Positions 63,429 through 64,000 of a stretch of 64,000 nt of DNA are shown here, in pieces. Source of the DNA: Geoglobus sp. UBA235 (GTDB lineage Archaea > Halobacteriota > Archaeoglobi > Archaeoglobales > Archaeoglobaceae); assembly GCA_002494725.1 (NCBI GenBank), contig DACG01000012.1, forward strand, positions 41,019-105,018, written 5' to 3'. The position numbers and the translations under genes were made by a program. Under the pieces are notes generated by a model, which saw only the letters and a program-made list of their open reading frames with translations, did not search any database and was not told where the DNA came from. Position 1 is the first letter of the stretch. The number at the start of each line of letters is the position of its first letter.

Positions 63429-63483
63429 GGGGCTGTGAGCCACGGAGCCTCATGCTTTTCAGCTCCGTCGGGTTCTATGCCCC
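63429..63483. other. Nested inverted repeat (possible structured RNA or terminator)
   Basis: An inner 7-bp hairpin ACGGAGC (63442-63448)/GCTCCGT (63462-63468) with a 13-nt loop is enclosed by GGGGC (63429-63433)/GCCCC (63479-63483). Followed by a short T-run. Lies in the intergenic space between divergent genes, so it is not a read-through artefact of coding sequence. Could be a small RNA, an operator or part of a terminator. Confidence 0.4.
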
Positions 63484-63573
63484 CTGTTTTACTTTGACTC
63501 TCGGTTAAATATTACTTTTGCGAGAGAATGGAAAAGTTTAATAAGTGTTAATGATAATAATCATTTGATAAGG

Positions 63574-64000
63574 ATGAGACTCTCCCTTAAATTACTGAAG
63601 AGAAGGTCGAAGGAAGAGTTGCATGAAGAAATTGAAGAAAAGAAGGAAAATGCAGCAGATGAAAAAGAACTTCCACCGGAATATGAATTAATCGAGGAAT
63701 ACTGGATAGAAGAACCATATTCAAAAATACAGATCGTGTTCAATCACGAAACTGAAAATTACGAATATCATGTACTTGAACCAGAACTTGATGATTATCT
63801 GTACTCTGTGTATCATGTTCTGAGAAATTCTGTAGTTGAAGCACTTTCAGGATATGTTGAAGATAGAGTCAAACATCTCGAAGAGGTATCCAAAAAGCTT
63901 CTGAAAGAGATGGGTATAAAAATCGAAGAGGATGGATTTGAAAGGATATTCTATCACCTTAAAAATGATTTCATAGGGTACGGCCCAATCACCCCCCTCA
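63574..64000 (+). CDS. Type II/IV secretion system ATPase (GspE/FlaI superfamily), N-terminal part
   Basis: Runs off the window; 142 codons seen. The basic/acidic lead (RLSLKLLKRRSKEELHEEIE) is followed by PPEYELIEEYWIEEPYSKIQ and IFYHLKNDFIGYGPITPL, the N-terminal domain block of archaeal pilus/archaellum or secretion ATPases just before the catalytic core. TATA-like GTTTAATAAG at 63537-63546 lies ~30 nt before ATG 63574. Catalytic motifs are beyond the window. Confidence 0.75.
   Translation, partial: MRLSLKLLKRRSKEELHEEIEEKKENAADEKELPPEYELIEEYWIEEPYSKIQIVFNHETENYEYHVLEPELDDYLYSVYHVLRNSVVEALSGYVEDRVKHLEEVSKKLLKEMGIKIEEDGFERIFYHLKNDFIGYGPITPL

Overview
The window is a gene-dense piece of an archaeal chromosome. 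The evidence is ribosomal proteins L44e and S27e, DNA primase PriS beside a GINS subunit, SRP19, archaeal tRNA guanosine-10 methyltransferase, NIP7, a Gpn GTPase, DUF473, a Tfx-family regulator, TATA-like boxes about 25-30 nt before many starts, and GGTGAT-type ribosome binding sites. AfpA, multiheme cytochromes, sulfur-handling genes and a respiratory nitrate reductase together point to the Archaeoglobales. A nitrate-reducing, Ferroglobus-like organism fits best, but that name is inferred and not proven here.

Layout. 0-4.7 kb: end of an archaeal-type PEP carboxylase, tRNA-Cys, a two-copy CRISPR-like repeat, a frameshifted histone-deacetylase-like gene, and a molybdate/tungstate ABC transporter divergent from a Tfx-type regulator. 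4.7-13 kb: a complete nitrate respiration operon on the minus strand (diheme cytochrome c, narG, narH, narJ, narI, narK). 13-27.7 kb: flavoprotein pair, uracil permease/UPRT, a DsrE protein, ilvD, a TatD-like hydrolase, a toxin-antitoxin remnant, tRNA modification/SRP19/hisE/CBS-ParB genes, a broken multiheme lipoprotein cytochrome, and purine salvage. 27.7-41.1 kb: tRNA-Thr, an SDR reductase, a degenerate PAS/GAF sensor, argB, an information-processing cluster (priS, gins15, rpl44e, rps27e, ogg), a hydantoinase/oxoprolinase-like gene coupled to an intact HDAC-like gene, and a 10-motif polyferredoxin.

41.2-54.2 kb is an accessory island, all on the minus strand and mostly with overlapping or abutting genes: SNF2 helicase with C-terminal DUF3883, a 581-aa protein with a HEPN-like RX4H motif, a MntA/HepT pair, DUF1156 adenine methylase, a small Cys-rich protein, a membrane-anchored protein of unknown family, a DUF499 ATPase, and an EVE-domain protein. 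It looks like a methylation-linked antiviral system related to, but not the same as, DISARM. A decayed insertion sequence lies just upstream of it.

55.5-64 kb: MoaD-like protein, Gpn GTPase, a sulfur cluster (DsrE, TusA, SQR-like flavoprotein, DUF1641), NIP7, Sua5, several conserved archaeal families including a proteasome-assembly chaperone, a Yip1 membrane protein, and the start of a secretion-type ATPase that runs off the window. Six genes appear broken by single-base shifts or in-frame stops. Two of these involve an in-frame UGA with the reading frame otherwise open on both sides.
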